Below, piece by piece: positions 5,677-7,348 of a stretch of 7,348 nucleotides of DNA. Source of the DNA: DASYQD01 sp036005845. Lineage in GTDB: Bacteria; Acidobacteriota; Thermoanaerobaculia; Multivoradales; JAIOJS01. Position 1 is the first letter of the stretch, and each line of letters begins with the position of its first letter. A program made the translations under genes and the position numbers. A model generated the notes under the pieces. The model did not search any database, was not told where the DNA came from, and saw nothing but the letters and a program-made list of their open reading frames with translations. The stretch spans positions 1 through 7,348 of the forward strand of contig DASYQD010000073.1 in the NCBI GenBank assembly GCA_036005845.1, given 5' to 3'.

Positions 5677-5697
5677 CGCGGGCGTTCGGCGCCCGCG
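5677..5697 (+). terminator. First hairpin after EF-hand gene
   Basis: CGCGGGCG (5677-5684) and CGCCCGCG (5690-5697) form a perfect 8-bp stem closed by TTCGG, 13 nt after the stop at 5663. No T-run follows directly. It probably acts with the stronger hairpin just downstream as a tandem terminator, or it protects the mRNA 3' end. Confidence 0.5.
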
Positions 5698-5705
5698 TCG
5701 AGTGG

Positions 5706-5753
5706 TCGCGCTCGCGGGTGCCGGTTCGGCAACGCGAGCGCGAATCGTCTTTT
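5706..5753 (+). terminator. Intrinsic terminator downstream of EF-hand gene
   Basis: An 11-bp perfect stem, TCGCGCTCGCG (5706-5716) with CGCGAGCGCGA (5733-5743), encloses a second short stem TGCCG/CGGCA (5719-5723, 5727-5731). TCTTTT (5748-5753) follows after a 4-nt gap. This is the best terminator in the window and closes the EF-hand transcription unit. Confidence 0.75.
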
Positions 5754-5782
5754 GCGAGAGCGGACGCCGATTCGAGCCGTAA

Positions 5783-5799
5783 ATCAGTGCATGACTGAT
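5783..5799. promoter_or_regulatory. Small inverted repeat upstream of lipoprotein gene
   Basis: ATCAGT-GCATG-ACTGAT is a perfect 6-5-6 inverted repeat about 75 bp before the lipoprotein start, in the 118-bp stretch between the terminator and the gene. A TATGCT at 5818-5823 could be a weak -10 downstream of it, but no convincing -35 is present. It could be an operator for a dimeric regulator. The identity of that regulator is unknown. Confidence 0.3.
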
Positions 5800-5858
5800 C
5801 GGCAGAGGAGTGGCGGGTATGCTCCCACTGGTACCGCTCGTTCGATGAAGTCGCCTTC

Positions 5859-5866
5859 GGGAGGAG
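5859..5866 (+). promoter_or_regulatory. Shine-Dalgarno that fixes the TTG start of the lipoprotein
   Basis: GGGAGGAG ends five bases before TTG 5872. It lies inside the reading frame if the in-frame ATGs at 5791 or 5845 are used; neither of those has a ribosome site. The codons between 5791 and 5872 are also poor in G/C-ending triplets compared with the rest of the gene. Together these point to TTG as the true start. Confidence 0.7.
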
Positions 5867-5871
5867 CCACT

Positions 5872-6759
5872 TTGCAGAACATCGCATCGTCTCGCCGTCA
5901 CCTTGCACTCGTCGCCGGCTTCGCGCTCGCAGCTCTCGTCGCCGGCTGCGGCGGCCCGCGCGAGCTCGCCTCGCACTGGCGCGATCGCGACATCGTCGTC
6001 GACGGCAAGCTCGACGAGTGGTCCGGCCTGCAGACCGACCTCGCAGCCGGCCGCGGCCAAGCGCCGGCGCGGGTCGGCATCGTCAACGACGGCGAAGCGC
6101 TCTGGCTGAGCCTGCAGACGAGCGACCCGAACCTGGAGCGCCTCGTCTCGCACCGCGGCCTGACGATCTGGTTCGATCCCGCAGGCGGCAAGCAGCATGT
6201 CGCCGGCGTGCGCTTCCCGCTGCCGGCGGCGCGGCCGCTCTCGCGCTGGGGCGAGATCGGCGGCAGCCGGCCGGGCGGCGCGCAGCTCGACAGCCTCGAG
6301 CTGCTCGGACCGCAGCCTTACACGCGCAAGGAGCTGTCGGCACCGGGCGGCGACGGCGTGCAGGTGGCGATGAGCTTTGGTGACCGTAGTATCAGCTACG
6401 AGCTACGTGTGCCGCTCGCCGCGGTGGCGCCCGCATGGGGAATCGGCGTCAAGCCAGGCGCGCTCATCGGCGTCGGCGTGCAGTCGAAGGGCATCGAGCC
6501 GAGGCCGCAGCGCCGGCCCACGGAAGGCGGCGAGCGCGGTCCCGGCGGCGCCACGCGCCCCGACGGTGGCGAGCCGCCCGAAGGCGACCAGCCTCCCGGC
6601 GACGACGGCGGCACGCCACCGGAAGGCGACGGCCCGCGCGGCGGTCGCGGCCGCGGTCCCTACGGCCACCAGCGCCCCGGCGCCGTGCAGGACTTCGAAG
6701 TCTGGTCGACCGTTCGACTCGCCTCTGGAAGTCCCGCGAGCGCTCCCCAGCCGCGGTAG
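5872..6759 (+). CDS. Lipoprotein with CBM9/DOMON-like domain and Gly/Pro-rich insert
   Basis: 295-residue lipoprotein. The signal sequence (SSRRH then a hydrophobic run) ends in the lipobox VAGC, with Cys26 the lipidation site; the protein should be tethered in the periplasm or outer membrane. Residues about 38-205 resemble a CBM9/DOMON-type beta-sandwich: IVVDGKLDEWSGL (41-53), a strand pair with NDGEALWLSLQTSD (72-85), GLTIWFDPAGGK (96-107), GVRFPLP, and YELRVPLAAV (176-185). Such domains bind sugars, heme or other ligands; the ligand here cannot be told. Residues about 208-270 are Gly/Pro/charge-rich with a repeated PPEGD, and then DFEVWSTVRLA (274-284) looks like the last strand, so the low-complexity stretch may be a long loop inserted in the domain. 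The TTG start is set by GGGAGGAG. The gene ends 11 bp before the response regulator, so they are probably one operon. Calling it a signalling input is inference. Confidence 0.82.
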   Translation: MQNIASSRRHLALVAGFALAALVAGCGGPRELASHWRDRDIVVDGKLDEWSGLQTDLAAGRGQAPARVGIVNDGEALWLSLQTSDPNLERLVSHRGLTIWFDPAGGKQHVAGVRFPLPAARPLSRWGEIGGSRPGGAQLDSLELLGPQPYTRKELSAPGGDGVQVAMSFGDRSISYELRVPLAAVAPAWGIGVKPGALIGVGVQSKGIEPRPQRRPTEGGERGPGGATRPDGGEPPEGDQPPGDDGGTPPEGDGPRGGRGRGPYGHQRPGAVQDFEVWSTVRLASGSPASAPQPR

Positions 6760-6768
6760 ATTCCGCGG
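6751..6768 (+). other. Hairpin spanning lipoprotein stop and regulator leader
   Basis: CCGCGG (6751-6756) recurs at 6763-6768 and, being self-complementary, can fold into a 6-bp stem with a 6-nt loop. The lipoprotein's TAG (6757-6759) is in the loop and the second arm lies two bases before the regulator's ATG, where a Shine-Dalgarno would normally be. Ribosomes reaching the lipoprotein stop would open the hairpin, consistent with translational coupling. No Shine-Dalgarno is visible for the regulator. Confidence 0.45.
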
Positions 6769-6770
6769 CC

Positions 6771-7348
6771 ATGGGAACGAGCGGCCGCATCGCCGTCGTC
6801 GACGACGAAGAGAGCATTCGCCAGACCGTCGGTCTCGCGTTGCGCCGCGAAGGCTACGAGGTCACCACCTGGGAGGACGGCGAGGCGGCCTGGGACGCCT
6901 TCCGCCAGAAGCTCCCCGACCTCGTCGTCCTCGACATCCTCATGCCGCGCATGGACGGCCTCGAGCTCTGCCGCCGCCTGCGCGAGAAGTCGCAATCGCT
7001 GCCGGTCATCTTCCTCACTTCCAAAGACGAGGAGTTCGACCGCGTCCTCGGCCTCGAGCTCGGCGCCGACGACTACCTCTGCAAGCCGTTCTCGATGCGC
7101 GAGCTGGTGGCGCGCGTGCGCGTGCTCTTCCGCCGCCGCGCGCTGGGCAAAGAGCCGAGTGCGCCAGCGCAAGTCTTGGTCGCCGGCGACCTGACGCTCG
7201 ATCTCGACCGCTTCGAGGCGGCCTGGAAGGGCAACCCGCTGCCGCTCACCGTCACCGAGTTCCGCATCCTTCACGCCTTGGCGCGGCATCCGGGACGGGT
7301 GAAGACCCGCCAGCAACTCGTCGCCGAGGGCTATCCCGAAGACACCTA
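6771..7348 (+). CDS. ChvI-like OmpR-family response regulator, 3' end cut by window edge
   Basis: DNA-binding response regulator; 192 codons are visible and the C-terminus is cut off. The receiver has Asp11-Asp12, phospho-acceptor Asp55 in VVLDILMPRMDGLELCRRLREK, Thr83 in VIFLTSKDEEFD and Lys105 in GADDYLCKPFS. The start of the winged helix reads LTLDLDRFEAAWKGN, then LTVTEFRILHALARHPGRVKTRQQLVAEGY. The MPRMDG-x-EL, FLTSKDEE, WKG-x-P and LTVTEF-x-IL-x-ALA-x-x-PG-x-VK segments are those of ChvI, the regulator of the alphaproteobacterial ChvG-ChvI envelope-stress/acid system. The missing part should contain the DNA-recognition helix and wing. It lies 11 bp after the lipoprotein stop with no Shine-Dalgarno, so coupled translation is likely. 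A ChvG-like kinase gene is expected just beyond the window but is not visible. Outside Alphaproteobacteria the regulon may differ. Confidence 0.93.
   Translation, partial: MGTSGRIAVVDDEESIRQTVGLALRREGYEVTTWEDGEAAWDAFRQKLPDLVVLDILMPRMDGLELCRRLREKSQSLPVIFLTSKDEEFDRVLGLELGADDYLCKPFSMRELVARVRVLFRRRALGKEPSAPAQVLVAGDLTLDLDRFEAAWKGNPLPLTVTEFRILHALARHPGRVKTRQQLVAEGYPEDT

Noticed and set aside
4932..5732. Long minus-strand open frame over the EF-hand gene
   Set aside because: Its repetitive Val/Ala/Gly pattern (VAVGV-like) is the antisense image of the EF-hand loops.
5752..5871. Extended N-terminus of the lipoprotein from upstream in-frame starts
   Set aside because: It would put about 9-40 residues before the signal peptide, none of these starts has a Shine-Dalgarno, and codon third positions are not G/C-biased there.

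Overview
This very GC-rich window is chromosomal in character: mostly G/C-ending codons, two two-component signalling loci, two exported proteins, a partial ArgR-type repressor and one alpha/beta hydrolase. I see no transposase, integrase, phage gene, CRISPR array, tRNA or rRNA. The histidine kinase has segments (LQYRW after the first membrane helix, DFDRELGR, LPALVDRHLGG, then a DHp domain with no HAMP) that I associate from memory with Acidobacteriota and related soil lineages. The organism is most likely Acidobacteriota or a similar high-GC phylum; that is an inference, not a measurement.

Layout. (1) 1-398, minus strand: argR, cut by the window edge just after its GDD(T) motif, with an AT-rich candidate operator over its start. 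(2) 547-1005, plus: a small polytopic membrane protein with its own promoter and a hairpin after its stop. (3) 1119-2300, plus: an alpha/beta hydrolase with a complete Ser-Asp-His triad and a long, poorly anchored N-terminus. A perfect 19-bp tandem duplication lies over its stop codon. (4) 4870-2346, minus: a sensor kinase followed by an OmpR-type response regulator, joined by a 4-bp ATGA overlap. (5) 5031-5663, plus and divergent from the kinase: an exported protein with six EF-hand loops and a His/Met-rich stretch. The 160-bp divergent spacer carries a TTACA-N5-TTACA direct repeat with OmpR-family spacing. (6) 5664-5871: two hairpins, the second a good intrinsic terminator, and a small inverted repeat. 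(7) 5872-6759, plus: a lipoprotein with a CBM9/DOMON-like domain. (8) 6771 to the end, plus: a ChvI-like response regulator cut by the right edge.

How the genes may work together. Two envelope-signalling modules stand side by side. In the first, the kinase/regulator operon is divergent from a periplasmic or membrane-anchored metal-binding protein, which suggests a calcium- or metal-responsive circuit. In the second, a surface or periplasmic lipoprotein sits 11 bp upstream of a ChvI-like regulator, whose kinase is probably just beyond the window. Neither partnership is proven by the sequence. The most testable novelties are the direct-repeat operator linking the kinase and EF-hand genes, and the lipoprotein/ChvI-like pairing.
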